DNA of 31,264 bases from Larix sibirica (GCA_004151065.3 NWUY0304654057.1:1-31264), one strand, 5' to 3'. Shown: positions 1 to 13,519, counted from the first letter of the stretch. Translations and numbers: made by a program. The notes: a model not told the origin generated them from the sequence alone.

Positions 1-1317
1 AAGTGTGTTTAGTCATTTAAACCTGTTTATGGCCACGTGTTCATACCTGTACATTTTATGGAATTCTATATAGCTAAGATCTGAGCAATATCAGTAATTA
101 GGCTTGAATACTGCTCTTTATTCATTATAATACTTAATGGGATTCGATCTTGTTATGATTAATTTATTACCATAGGACAAGGGCAGCAAGAGCAACCCAC
201 GATAGCCCATGCATAGCGTGCTAAAGGGAAATGCATGACGCAAGTAGTATGTAGAAGTTTAGGAATGCAGAATAAAATGGGACATTGGTAAGTGCGTACA
301 AAAACACTGCAAAATGAGCAATGTGCATGACAACTTTCAAGTAGAGATGGCGCAGAAATGAGTGTACAACAAATGCGAGTATGGGTAGCTTTAAAGGATT
401 TTAACGTAAAGATGCATGCAAGGATAGTAGCACCCTAGCGTGTATACATGTGGCATAGCAATGTAAAATACACGTGAATATGCAGGCTATAGCTATGATG
501 CATAATAATAAGGTGGAACTATCAATCCCATGAAACTGGAGAACTATCCCCTACTACGCCCAACAACATAATGCACCCAATGCTCGTGCTAGCCTGAGTA
601 TATGCGAGGCTGGTAAGTGTAATAAGTAAGCACATATCCTCTCAACACTCTCGGAAAGAGAGGCCTAAGGGACACATACATATAGCCAACTACCAATGAG
701 ATTTAACCAAAGCCAGCTTGCATCAAGTAAGCATATGTGCAGTGAGTGGAACACGATGGATGGGTAGCTAGTCCCCCTATAGGGGATTTATTAGAACTCA
801 TCATCTAATGATAAAACATGGGGCCACCCCTGGGATTTTATATAAAGCAGGGTCCATGTACCCTTGCATGCCGTGATCGTCCATAAATAAAACACGTGTA
901 GGCTCCCCCTAAACCAATTAAGGTTATATCTAAATTGGAGGTGCCCACCTTACTCTATGGGCTTTACGGGTAATTTTCCTCATGTAGCTTGGATGTTCAC
1001 TTACACGCATAAAATATACAGACGCACGGTCAGTAGTAGGAGGATTTACTATCATAGCCCAGAACCACAGGGATAAGGAAAGACCCGCACCCTAGCAGAC
1101 GATGGTGAGGTGAGGTGGAGTGGATATGAATACACATGTGAATGTAGCTATATACATAATGAACATGTCCAACACCATATATACAATATTTATGGAGTAG
1201 AGTGAAACGTAATGATGTGAGTTTACCCCAACAAGACCTAGTGGAAGTGAACCACATGAGGTGAGCTCGAATAAGTAAAGTAAGAGTATCAAAGAAGACC
1301 CAACCTACTACAAGCAC
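1..1317. other. Anonymous non-coding stretch downstream of a gypsy Pol remnant
   Basis: I see no gene here. The longest open frame (1030-1317, minus) begins directly after the stop codon of the Pol remnant, opens on GTG, and has no recognisable domain. On the minus strand this is where a retrotransposon's 3' untranslated region and LTR would lie. There are G-runs on that strand near 780 and 905 that could be polypurine-tract relics, but I cannot identify LTR ends. A perfect 12-base palindrome, CCCCTATAGGGG, lies at 774-785. The left part (about 200-500) is purine-rich and repeats words such as ATGCATG and TGCATGAC without clear periodicity. Confidence 0.5.
774..785. repeat. 12-base perfect palindrome CCCCTATAGGGG
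   Basis: The sequence reads the same on both strands with a TATA centre. It sits in the presumed 3' flank of the gypsy remnant. No function can be assigned. Confidence 0.6.
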
Positions 1318-1650
1318 TCAAGCGTAGTACTTATGCAGGTGCATTGCATTAACTAGGTACAACAAGGGTTTACCCTCCAGCATTGCGAGACTAAAGGCCT
1401 ATGAGCCTAAATCAGTAATAATAACATATGGGCCAATCCAGTTCACCTCGAATTTGCCTTGGGTGACACAATCACTGACAACTCTGAAATTATGCCTAAG
1501 GTATAAGTGGAGATGGGAAGGCAGAGATTATTAATCTCCTACCTGATAATCTCCACTGCCATGTCTCCCACTCTAAATTGACAAGGCTACACCTTCTAAT
1601 TATATGCCCTAGCTACATGCTTGAAAGTTTTAGGAGTAAATGCTTTAAGA
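1318..1650 (-). pseudogene. Ty3/gypsy Pol C-terminal end (integrase tail), decayed
   Basis: Read on the minus strand, fragments in successive frames give AYNKKVQP-like (with stops), then FRVGDMA, then GKFEVNWIGPYVI, and finally LYLVNAMHLHKYYA followed by TGA near 1318. In plant Ty3/gypsy elements of the Tat/Athila-like group the last part of Pol has this layout: a basic stretch, an F-x-x-GD-x-V motif, K-F-x-x-x-W-x-GPY-V, and a closing N/W-H-L-(K/R)-x-YY motif just before the stop. That gives the family assignment. The frame is broken by several stops and at least one shift between GDMA and GKF. No further integrase was recognised upstream (1651 onward), so this is a truncated 3' piece. Function is lost; the identification is fairly secure from the ordered motifs. 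Confidence 0.75.
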
Positions 1651-2340
1651 CCCAGGAGCAGTGCCTGATACTATTGGATGTTCTGAGGCCAGGGAACTGG
1701 GATTAGCTTCATCAACCCTTACCTTACCATCTTTTACCTCCCACCTTTATGAATTTACTTTCTCTTTACTGCCCTAGCATCATGCTGACAAGGAAATGCT
1801 AGAATACCTCAGGAGCACCCAAAGGGTGGGCATAGCGAATAGGGGATAGGATAGGGAAGCAGTTCATGAAGCCCTTACTCTTTTATCTGAATACAATCCC
1901 TAGCCCGCCATAGAGTAGATGATCTGTTACTCAGCGCTATAGCTACATCACCTTTACCTATTGATCAGTACCAATACCCTCACACACTCCCTTGCCTTTC
2001 TTTCACTTGCCAGACATAGACCTGGAGCCAGAGAACTGGAATCACCTAGTAGGTCAGCCATGGAGAGCCTTAGAAGCCACGGATGGATCGTTGGATCGTG
2101 GAATGCCAGTGGGAATTGAAGTCAGCAAAAGTGATGTATCCATTAGTAGTTTCCTGTAAAACTATGTGTTCTCAGCTTTGGGTCCGGAACTCCAATAAGG
2201 ATAAATGGGTTATTAACTCCGATAAGTAAAAGTAAGCCTTTCAAGAGTATTTGGGGAGGTTGTCTATGTGGATTCCATTGAGGCTTAATAATTGGATAAT
2301 AAGGCAGACCTAGGAACCCGCTCCCCTGACCAAAGAAAGG

Positions 2341-2357
2341 GGAGGCTCCGCCCCTCC
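2341..2357. repeat. Small GC-rich hairpin
   Basis: GGAGG at 2341-2345 and CCTCC at 2353-2357 can pair across a 7-base loop. It stands out as GC-rich within moderately AT-rich surroundings. There is no following T-run to suggest a terminator. Confidence 0.4.
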
Positions 2358-3154
2358 TAGCCTGCTTTCGGAAAATAGCCTACATAGTGCATTCATCCTC
2401 TAAGCCCTCATTTTGACTGTAAGAAAAAGCCTTCGGAAAATCCAAGGCATTCTACTATGCAGCCGCTCTCGGAACAATCTCAATTCTATTGAGTGAGGAG
2501 GCTCCTTTTTCACTAGGAAGGTCAGTCAGGAAGAAAGATAAGGTAAGGTTCTACGCCCAGTAGATAAAACTTATTTCTATATATTATGTATCTGGGGATC
2601 GCTGGCTGGAAACATTTTGAAAAAAAAGGAGATGGCCCAGCTGGGCTGACTGAGATCACTTATCTTGCTTGGGCACTTAGAACATTGCCTTTTACCTTTA
2701 GCCTACAGAATGAATGTAAGTTGGACCTCCTACAGCAACCCACCCAGTCTTGGGTCCTTGGAACTGTTTGGATTTATGAACTAGTTTTTCTATGAACGGT
2801 GGTTTATGAGCCGTTGAGTAAGGGCTCCTTGGAAAAGGCTAGGCTATGACCGATTCCTCTAAAATAGTTACTTGCAAGAAGGAGGCGCCGCGTTCGAAAG
2901 ATACCGTGTCTAGCTGTCATAGCCCCCTTGTTGGGTAGGAAACTAGATTACCAACATATGTATGAAAAAAGATTTTGAATAATATGACTAAGCAAATATT
3001 TCTATTTCCATTGGTTCCCACTAGAGTCTTTATCAATTGATTGACCCGGCGGACAGAACAATAAAACCAACTGGCCGTGGGATAAGGGAATGATGCAAAG
3101 CGGTATAAGGCTTTTGAAACTTAAAGCTCGCTAGGGCGCTCCCGGGAGAGGTAT

Positions 3155-3174
3155 AGGGCTGAGCACTCGGCCCT
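3155..3174. repeat. 20-base inverted repeat (hairpin)
   Basis: AGGGCTGAG and CTCGGCCCT can pair as a stem of about 8-9 bp including one wobble pair, with a minimal loop. A perfect palindrome CTCCCGGGAG lies just upstream at 3139-3148. Together they form a short GC-rich island immediately before the AT-rich array. Confidence 0.45.
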
Positions 3175-3239
3175 TTCTGTCTATAAGAGGGCTGCTCAAA
3201 ACCTTTGCTATATTTTGATCCCCTCAACAGGAAAACATG

Positions 3240-6200
3240 TACTACACATGCTGGTGAATTATACTGCAATAAACTGGCATAAACGGTGATCCCGGTCAAT
3301 TCTCAATCAATAAACTGGCCTATTGTGTTGAATATGGAACGAAACTGGCATTTTACTGGTTAATATCTCTGCATTAACCTGTAATTAGTGGTAGTTGTAT
3401 TACTTAATTACACTAACCTGAATGCCGTACATGATGACTCCTAATAACTATGATTACCATGTGTTGTTATAAGCAGAATAACTTGCTCCTATCACCTGCA
3501 TTAACCGTGTTCGTAACATGTATAAGATAGTTTATTACAGGAAATGCTATACATATTAGAATGTATCATATTTTGTATAATCAGATATACAAGGTTACAT
3601 GTTCTTCATAATGATGAAAGCTCTGAAACCACTATTTGAACCAAGCTACTCTTAATGCCATTGGTTAAAGCTTTATATAAAGTAAGAACAAGCTAATCTA
3701 TAGCTATTACTTATGGGATTTACCTTAGCTTAAGCACCAATGATCTCAATAAGCTGGACATACTCTATTGATTCCAACACTAGCTATTGGTTTCACTGTA
3801 ACGATGTATCAAATGTTATGGATAGAACAATACTATCATGTCTTTTTTTTATAAGGCACCAAGCTTAGCAACATGTGGTAAAGCTTCAGGGTAAACAAGG
3901 ACACATAGCTATGGTTATATCTATCACGAGTAAGTAGTGATCAACATGAAGTGATTCCATGTAACATGCTAATTAGTACTGGTGTTTGGTTCTCACATAT
4001 ATAGGGTGTTGTTTTTATAGGTAGACTGGTATGAAAGGGGTTAGTTAGACTTACTTATGCTTATACTTATGATAGCTTCGAGCTTGAACAAAGGTTACAT
4101 AGTTTTCTATAACTAGTACCGGTATTGGAAACAGTATTGTGAATAACACAAGTAATTGTAATGAGCTTACCCAATATGCTGTAAGCTGTGCTCATAGATT
4201 ACGTACAAGGTTTGATTACTGATATCTGATTACCTTATCTGGTTAAACTGTACTCATAACGTATACCATTATTGGAACACTGTGAATTATACCATTGATA
4301 TGTAAGTAAAAAGGTTCGTTTATTATACTGATCCCTGTGATGATTGATTACACATTATATGGGATATTACTAATGGGATTACTAGTAAGTACTCATTATG
4401 TAGGCTAAAAACCACCATGATAAAGCACAGTTACAAGTGATATGACGTGTATTTGTGATATCATGTAGTCTCATAGGTTTCATTGAGCTTAGTTTGATCT
4501 TAGTTCTTATTACTTATAATACGCACCTCATAGATCTGATCTAATTACAGCATATCCTGTGTAATCTAATGTAAGATGATGTTCATTGATTACGGATAAT
4601 ACATAGGTTCCAGTGTTGTATTAAAATGATATAAGCTTATAGTACTGATACAGGTGCATATAAGCCAACACAATGGTATAGAGTTAAGCTATTACAACGG
4701 GCCTGAAGCTACTGTGTTTACTTAAGATGTGTGTTATATCATTACTATTAATTAGGTGAATAACGTAATCATTAACCTCTGCTTACTCCTATAAACTCTG
4801 AATCACTGTTACTAAGTCACCAATACTAGTAGCTTTGTTTACATCATTCTAGTTAACCTATTAGTATTGATTACATGCTTATCGTACATACTAGTGATAG
4901 AGCTAACCCTATTGCCTTTACTTTTATTACTGTTTTACACTACTCTATTTCACACATGTGCTTATAAGGTGTCATTACCATAAACAGGAGCATTCATTAT
5001 GATATCAACGTGTTTTAACATAGATATAAAAGCAGGTAAGTATAAGTGATAGAGTCAACATCATATCCAGCTTGTTATGATACTAGTATAATCAATGGTA
5101 CTCCTTTTACACATGTTCTAACCTTACTAGTGATTACCTTTGATTAGGCTGATATGAGTGTTATACGGATTAAGTATAATGTTATATTACCCTTACTTTA
5201 CCATTACCCATGGATAGCTCAGATCAAGATGAACAAGCTAAGTAGAGCTAATTCAATACAAGAAACAAGCAATAGAGTAAACAGTGATTAGATCATACCC
5301 TTGTCGACACTATTCCCGTAATCAATCGTATCATGTTATTACTGTACAAGCTTCTTGTTAGTGAAACAAAACTCTTGTTAGTAACTCTAATAACCATAGA
5401 TCACATATTATGTATATACTTATGGTGAAACAGGTGTTATAACGAGTAGTAATAAGCTCGGCATAAGCAATAGTGAACATAAGGTGTACTGTTTCCAGCT
5501 TAATCCACGTAATTAAGGGAACATATTATAGTAATGGTTTGTAAGCTGCTCTTTATAAAATAGTAAGCATCAAATAAAAAGCTATTCCGTAATATGAGCT
5601 TTAATGTATACATAGCTCTTTCCCATCATAAGGTTAATCAAGCACAATAAAGCATGATACTAATCATCATGTACAAGCTTAGTTTACAGAACACTTGCTT
5701 AAGTATAGTGATTGCCATTAGTATCAAGTATTGGTAACATCATTGGAGTATCAACAAGTACTGAGCTTTTACAAGCATTCAATGGAGATACTAGTGATGA
5801 AAGCAACAGGTAACTAGTAATGAATAGCACTACTTGTAACCCTTACTTTGTATTGGAATCAGATCATCTTCTTATGTCAAATACTGTGATGTATGGGCTA
5901 GCTCGAATACTTAGAGTACATGTATCAAATATAACTAATATTACCATATATATTCCTGTGAGATTACAATGATAACAAGTAAGTGTTACTGGTTAGTATT
6001 AATACCATATCTCTTGTATCGAATTAATCTTATCACAAAGGGAGCTGGTTCTACTTATGACATATATGATATGGCAGTTTGTACCTGTATTACTTATGCT
6101 AGGTTATGGCTTATTCATCTGCTTTTAGCTTATTGTTTAAGATGAGCTTAGCACTAGTAGTAATACGTGATCTGCTCTTAGTTTACCATTACTTATAGCT

Positions 6201-9200
6201 TACCTTTATAAGTGTTATGGAGATTATAGATATTACGTCTATTCCAACATAAGTAGTATAAATAAGCATAATGATTTCAGAGAGTCTAATCTATGTAAAG
6301 ACAGTAACCTGAATAAACAGAGATAGTGTGCATACTAGGCTAAACCTATAATTACTGTTAATTATGGAAACAACATATCCGTAATCACACTTAGTTACTA
6401 GCAGCTGTGATAAGACGTTTCATCATGTTTGAAATGAGTACTAGGTATGAGCTTAGATAACCAAGCAGCTTCAACTAAGCTAAGCTTCATATATGATTAA
6501 CCACCAGTATTCAGAGTATTAAGTAGTATAAATACCATGGAACTAAGACTGATTAACTAGATTGGTATCTGTTTGACCAGTGTAAGCATTCCCATAACTA
6601 GTACCTTGTCATTACTTGTACGTACAGCTGCTTATACTGATTGCACTCATAGTAATCTCCATATCTATTGCACTCACTCATATGCTTAGTTATACTAGTA
6701 AGCTTTGATCACTCATTAGTGTTGCTATTGATTAGCTCGTGTACAGACCACTTATCATATTTGATTACGGATTTGCTTAGACTGATTGGTTAGGATAAGT
6801 AGATAAATTACACTTATATCTGCATAAGCATGTATGACTAGTATTACCATTAGATCACTGGTTTCAACATGACATGAAAAGTTATGTATAATAGTAAATA
6901 CACGTTTGAGCTAAGCTCTTATGTATGATTATAACCTAGTACTAAACCCATTCTATTTATCAAACTATTGGTACCTGCTTATATTCAAGGGTTTATGTCC
7001 TAATATTATGGGAATAACTAACATAAAGCTAAGATACATAGAGGCTTAGTTTACCCTATACAAAGAATACTAGACGTATTAAGCTTTATCATATTACTAG
7101 TACGGTTTCAATTCCATAGGTTGAGTCACCATATCGAGTTATGTTTTATCTATAACTACTAAGTAATGTGTAAGTGATTACTATAAGCTGATTACCTTGG
7201 ATATGGACCTAGCACGTATTACAGATCGAGTTAAGCTTATATAAACTGTTCCTACTAGGGTAATAAAACTGGTTTAGCTAATAGATCACACAACACATGA
7301 TGTAAGTATGAGGTTACTAGTACTGATTACACTACCTTCTTTCTATAACATCTCTATCATATTACTTCAATAGTTGAAACTAGCACTAATCTTCCATTAC
7401 CTTATATACTTAATTAGGGTAAATACTATGATTCCAGTTCTTAGCTTTATGAAACAGGTTCATTACTATTACTGATTTTATTATGTCAAAATAATACACA
7501 TAGGGAACAGCTAAGCTCTTGATTCCATAGAAGTAAGCAACTTTGTATAACTTTATTATAAGCAGCTAGTACATGGACTTAGTACCTGTATTCTTATAAG
7601 ATATGAACAAGGAAGCTGATGATACTCTTTAGCCTTACTAACACTAAAACGAAACTCGAAAAACATGGGAATGTAAGTACAGTATTAGATAAGCTTATAC
7701 GTATACAGATTAGGTTACAGTGTAATCCCGTATTCAATATACTATGAGCATTATCTAGGTGATTACTCATATGGGCTTTAACACTACTTATGCTTGGGAT
7801 ATGAGTCTTATTACCATTACTAAGCTAGGTGAAAGGTGTGATGCTTAGTTATGCTTATACTGTAAGATCAGTGAAATTAGGTTGGTTTAAGCTCAATATC
7901 ACTATGGAATCAGCTTTATGATTGAATTGACTACTACTAGTGTAATGAAGCTTTTATTATGCAGATACAATGGTTGATACCTACACGTCTAGCCTTGTAT
8001 TACATGATACTCGATAAGGGTTAGCTTCTCATGCACAGTACTTATGTGATGCATACTTAACTGATACTAAGCTGGTATGGTAATACAGAGATAAAGCTGG
8101 AATACTACTAGTATAAATACAATGCCATTCCTAATATGTATGCTATTGAAGTGCCTCTATTCCCTTAGGTTATACGGAATCATACAGCATCCAATTTCAG
8201 TAAATTAGGCATATATATATAGAGTAGTCATTGCTTGTAATCTATAAGTGTAATAACTCTAATCATAAGTACCATGTATTATCCCCATATATTGCCCTAA
8301 TTTTTATAGTTCAATATGTGATAGCCCGATGAATCTATAATAATAGGTTAATAAGGGATAGCAACATGATTGATACTATACAATGAGCAGGACTATGGTG
8401 TAATATAAATTAGAACATATATCTTTTGGTTCCAATCGTATTCATTATGGAATTACTAGTAACCTTGTCTAGCTGTAACACTAAGAGGTAATCACAGCTT
8501 AGCTTGCCTCGTAATATGACTGGTTTCATTCTATTGGCTCATAATAGAGATGAGGTTAAGATGAAGAGCTTAGACGTGTACTAAGCTGGTAAATCATGCT
8601 ACTAGCTTTGATGCTTGCTCCTTACTTTTTATGATAAGAGCTATTTCATAATAGATGAGATAGAGTCTCCTATATATATATAAGCTAAATTTATATATAT
8701 AAGCTAAATTACACAGGATTAGTCATACTTGCATTCCATGATGTTGCTTTTACCCATAATATGTTGAAAGCTGATGTAACGATCTCATACTAACTGCATT
8801 ACTAGTACTTAATGAAACATGATATCACTGTTACTGAATAAGGATAAGAGCTTAGATCTGGTCCCATTGATTAATGTAATTACATGAGTAATAAGGGATA
8901 AAAAAGAAGTATCAATAAGGTAGTGTAAGATCGAATCCCATTATGACGTATTATACATAACATATAAGGTGTGAAAGAGCTTATACTAGTATTTTTATCT
9001 CTATAGAAGTATCCAGCATAACTATGATAGATATGAGTAATTCCCTCCATATTTTATTATACATTATACGTGTTCATTCCAATTACGGCACCAGGATTAC
9101 TTAACCATAATAAACCGTATATGATTAATATGGATCTACTTAGCTTCATTGATTCCAAACTACCTGTACTAGTAAGATAGTGGTATAGTTAAAGCACATC

Positions 9201-11480
9201 ATATATTGTATTAGGTGTAATCTGATTAGTATCGCATATTGTAAACAGGTGGTTAAGCTGATATGATACTGCTTATATTACTAATAAAGCTTCATGTGCT
9301 AGTATTGATCCCATGCATATTAGTTACTTACACTATCATAACAAGCATTGATTCATACGTAAACATATGAGTTTATAGTATCAATTATTAGGGAAATAGA
9401 ACAGATCCTGTTCATTAACTTACAAGCACTTATATTATGGGAATAGAGTAGTATCATAGAAGCTGAACCAATATGAATAGCCCATATGAGTAATCATGAA
9501 AGCAAAAACATATGGTCTTCCTTATCCTTAATTACGATGATAAAGCACGATACCCTGATCATTAGGTAAAGACCAGTATGTGTTAATTACGCTATCTCCC
9601 TAATAAGTACTATCACTACATGTTCCTACTTATAACTATGATCATAACTCTATTGTGTTGGTACATATGCTCGTAACTAGCTTCTGTTCCTTGTAATCAC
9701 CTTTCATTCAACTGCATGTATTTGAATATTCAATAGAAGAACCTGTTTCAGATCAATCAAGGGAATCATACTAGTAATGTCAATAGATTACGTTATATGC
9801 CTAATTAGTCTTATAGTAAAAACACTAGTACATAGCTATACGTATCAGTATTGAGTAAGCATTAAATTAGTATATCATATATTGAAACCACAAGTACTCA
9901 AAGCAATGGTAACCAATTTAGCTGTACCTAATATGTTGACCTTAAAGCAGGTTCATAAGTAATAGATAGAATGACACAAGGTTATGATACTCTGAGTTAT
10001 TTGCCATAATAAGCTAAGCTAACCCTATCTAATATCATGAGGTTACGTAATCAAATAGGATAAAATGGTAATTACTGTGCTTACATATATAAAGGAGTGT
10101 GTAAGCTCTATATAAAGTTCATGGGCAAACAAGCAAGCGTGATACAAGCATATTTTATTAACCATATTCATATACGTAAAAGATACCATGCTAATTTTAT
10201 ATAATGAAATACGCTTGTTACATCTCTATGCTCATAACAATTATGGGATTACTGGTATGTAAACTAGTATTAATATGGATATCAGTGTTATCGTGTCATT
10301 ATAAGCAATGAAGCTTCTCCTTATCTATTCCATTATGTCTAATCCGTGTATTAGCTTATTGTAATATTTGTACGTGTACCTCATGTTATCCCTGGAATTG
10401 GCTTAAGTTAAGCATACTACTCTTATAAAGGTATCAACTATTACCATTAATTTTATGTATAGAAACAATAGATCATTACTAACACATACTTATAGGCTCG
10501 TATTCAATGGGTTTTATTATCCAATAGTGATTTATTATGGTTATAGCGGTACTTATATGACTGATTGCCCTATTTTACTCTATTGGAAGGGTATGTTACT
10601 GATGACATGTAATGAATAAGGGAACATATACCATGCCATATATATAGAAAAGGGCGTATTCTACACATATCACTGCTATCCTTGGACGGTATCTTCGTAA
10701 GTAATTAGATAGAGTAATACAGGTGTAATCACGAGGTATAGTTCATGATGTTCATGTTATATCAAGTATAGAATCACTGGAATCCTCTGTATTTACGTAA
10801 TCAGTGAGCATAGAGTTAAGAGAGTAGTCATGGTACTAACAAGGGTACTCATTCTAAGCAATCAGTGATAGGTATATTTATAATCAAATAGGTAACAAAG
10901 CTAAAGTATGACTAATATGTAACATGGGTAGAGTAAGATAAGTAATCAATACTAGCTAGTGGTTACTAAAATCCTTACAAGTATCACCAATCATCTTACC
11001 ATAAATAATGGACATTTTTATATCACAGTTCGACATAAGCATCATTACACGCTATGTGAAAGGTGTACAACTATAACCAATCAGTCTTACGTAATCAAAG
11101 GACCCTATCTATCAAGCTGTAACATGTATACTTATACAAGGCATATCATTCAACATTACATACTGCTTAGAGTACACTATCTCCATAATAAGCTAAGCTG
11201 TTGATTAGATTGAATAGCTTGTTTACTTGTATCTGCTTAAGTAACATGAACAAATTCCATAGAGGTAATGTAACTAGTATCGATATCTCTATACACCGTA
11301 TTCATAAGCAGGAATAAGAGTATAAGCTTGATTACTGTGTTTACGTATTGAGTATATCACATAGAGCTCTTTCCATATATGTAAGGTACAAGTAAGCTAT
11401 GATTACTGATTCTTATACATAACTTGAATAAGTACGAGTAATAGGATTGATTACCCACTTGTTTTATATGATATTACTGA
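3240..11480. repeat. 8.2-kb AT-rich degenerate short-word array
   Basis: This block is uniform in style and different from everything around it. A limited set of words recurs in shuffled order: ACTAGT(A), AAGCTTA, ATAAGC, GATTAC/GTAATC, GGAATC/GATTCC, TTACCATT and CTTATA. ACTAGT was found about 27 times by eye (for example 4112, 4381, 4825, 4890, 5082, 5126, 5790, 5813, 6694, 7096, 7316, 8801, 9770, 11273), against roughly three expected from base composition. Gaps between copies range from about 20 to over 1000 bases with no shared period, so it is not a simple tandem satellite. Several words are self-complementary, so the block looks alike on both strands. At the left edge CAATAAACTGGC occurs at 3267 and 3308. 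No open frame exceeds about 80 codons and none resembles a protein. I infer a very old, strongly diverged repeat expansion. Edges are approximate. Confidence 0.75.
8673..8710. repeat. 19-bp perfect tandem duplication
   Basis: The unit TATATATATAAGCTAAATT occurs twice head to tail (8673-8691 and 8692-8710) with no mismatch. It is one of the few undecayed repeats inside the large array, so this duplication should be much younger than the array. Confidence 0.85.
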
Positions 11481-12924
11481 CATAGAGAACTTTATTTGGA
11501 ATAGTGGCCTTTTTTCCAAAGTCCCCTGCTCGGTAGGAGTAGCTCGTTGCCCTTCTACTTTATTATTGGAGTCTCTCTCCTCTTCCCCACCGTTTCAAAG
11601 GGTAAATAAGTCACCTTTCAAAAGCTTCCCCATCGAGGCGCTACATCAACTTCGACCTTATTATTTGGCATTTGGTTGTGCCAATAAACCTTGGAACCTC
11701 GCTCCAAACAGTTCAAACCTCACTTCAAGGATCAAGATTGCTTCATGAGGTGCGTGGCAGTGCATGCGAGCCATTGCTTCATTAGGCCCTTTATGTAACA
11801 TGTAGAGGACCCAGTGTAATGAGGCAATCGGAAGTACTCGAGACAGATAAATAGATGACTAGACACAAAAAATCCAGAGGAGCTTACTACTTTATAAGTT
11901 TTTACATACATACAAGAAAGACAAGAGAGAAACTAATGAATTTAGGATCAATTAAAATCACTTTTCGAGAACGCATAAAACTCTAGTAAATTATATCCTT
12001 ATAGAGTTTTAAGCTATAGTAGAATCACAGGTTATTACCGTTTCCCCCTCTCCCAATAATCACGTAGATAATCTATAATAGAACATAGGAGATGTAGCAA
12101 AATAACTGACCTTATGACGTAACTCTATTAATGAATACTAAGGAATGGATCATTACCTCTTTTTTACCTGAGCGAAGGATACATTCTACTTCAATATTAT
12201 ATATACCCGCTTAAGATAGGACAACGCCCACCCCATTTAGATCCATCAAAGCATCCCCAGAACCAGTAACAAACAAAGCTATCAGCTAGAAGTCCTTTTT
12301 AAAGTAATGACTCTATAGCTTGGTCTTAAATTGAACTGACTTTATTTGAAGTAATTACGCTTTAGCAGCATTGTCGAGGGATTTACCTTACCGGCCAACT
12401 CTTCATTTAACGCAGTTAGATAAACTGAGATTATATCTGTGAAATAAGTAAAGGGGTCAGGACTTTATTGGATTGACCCAGGCCCCTATATTTATTCCCC
12501 TCAATCTAGCTAGGTCAGGTTATCACTATATTCTTCCCTCAATCGCTCGCTATAAGATTATACCTTACCCGAGCTATAAGTTATGACCTTACATAATGGC
12601 CTTGCAATGTCTTCTGTAACATGTAAGGGCCTATTATGTCAAACAGGCCATGCTATGCCTGCTATCTATTTTTCCTTGGCCCGTGTACACCAGTATTGAA
12701 TCATATATTATATCGGAATAAATAAAAAGGGAAGGGGGTTACAGTTAACGATCAATGTATAATAAATAAAGAGGTTTATTACCTATATATATAACAAAAC
12801 TATGGAAGAGTCATCAAGTATGAATATGTATCCAATAAAATAAAGGAACTTCTACAAGAATAAAACTTATAAGAGAAGAATAATATAAAAGGAATCTTGT
12901 ATAGGAAGGAAGCTTTAAGTAAAG
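11481..12924. other. Anonymous non-coding stretch
   Basis: No recognised gene. The segment 11500-11760 is less AT-rich and contains a 60-codon open frame (11566-11748, plus), but neither it nor the other frames match a mitochondrial or plastid protein I know. From 11850 to 12900 the sequence is AT-rich with no domain, tRNA or repeat. The integrase remnant to the right fades out at about 12925; part of this stretch, read on the minus strand, may be its unrecognisable continuation. Confidence 0.5.
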
Positions 12925-13515
12925 TACATCGATAAATCTGCAATACATAGGTATGTAGCGGTAAGAATTTAGCGGGCCCCTGAATACCACGTTGGTGGGT
13001 TATTCTGTTCAATTCAATCCATGTCCCACCACTGGAATGGCTCCTTGACCACAATGGGTTGTAGCAACATCTCATCTCTCGCCAAGGGACATCCCACACG
13101 TTGACACACATCACACTTCTGTGCATACTCAGCTGCATCTGCAAACAGGGTCGACCATAAGATACCTACGCATAGTCTCCTTACCCCCGTCCTCTGCTCA
13201 AACCATCATGTGCCTCCCATGAGACTTCCTATCGTTCATGATCTAGAATGCATCTGCGTAGAATTCCATCCATCGCCAACTTATATAGCTTCCCTACAAT
13301 CAATTGGTAGTTGGCGGTGCGGATGACTAGTTGTCAGCATTGGTGCCAATCATATCCCTCGGCACGGATCCTATACTGAGGAACTCGACGATCTTGGCAA
13401 GGAAGTCTGGAATGGCTTCAACACGGAAGAGATCAGCATCATGGAGTTCATCAACTGGCCTTGTGGCTTCCCCATTCTGTATGCACAAAAGGTGATCTGG
13501 CTGGCCCAACATTCT
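12925..13515 (-). pseudogene. Gypsy Pol: RNase H-integrase connection and integrase N-terminus, decayed
   Basis: The minus strand first gives PDHL, then ELHDADLFRVEAIPDF and IVEFLSIGSVPRD (13512-13340), the linker typical of Tat/Athila-like Pol proteins. It is followed by QLIVGKLYK, DGILRRCILDHER and WEAHDG (about 13310-13210). The integrase zinc-binding (HHCC) domain is partly kept: one His region is present, the second GGH motif seems lost through an indel near 13190, and the C-x2-C pair is intact as CDVC at 13104-13115. After RDEM, the core opens with PFQWWDMD; its Asp fits the first catalytic residue of the DDE triad and is followed at once by a stop (13014-13016). Similarity fades after GAR-stop-ILTAT near 12930, so the catalytic core is missing. 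Multiple stops and frameshifts make this non-functional. Confidence 0.85.
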
Positions 13516-13519
13516 GCTT

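Larger units (their letters stand above)
1651..3240. other. Anonymous non-coding stretch with small hairpins
   Basis: No gene is recognisable. Short open frames at 2586-2795 (plus) and 3033-3299 (minus) have no domain and normal random composition. A word close to TTCGGAAAAT recurs near 2369 and 2430, with a weaker copy near 2466. Two GC-rich hairpins are listed separately. I could not find the core integrase domain expected upstream of the Pol end at 1318-1650, so the element seems truncated at about 1650. Confidence 0.5.

Noticed and set aside
750-910. Polypurine tract and LTR start of the leftmost gypsy remnant
   Set aside because: G-runs are present on the minus strand, but no TG...CA ends or paired LTR copy can be shown within the window.
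3240-11480. CRISPR-like or simple satellite array
   Set aside because: There is no constant repeat with constant spacing; words recur at gaps from about 20 to over 1000 bases.
12800-13144. 114-codon minus-strand open frame
   Set aside because: Part of it overlaps the integrase zinc-binding remnant but in the wrong frame; the integrase text is one frame away.
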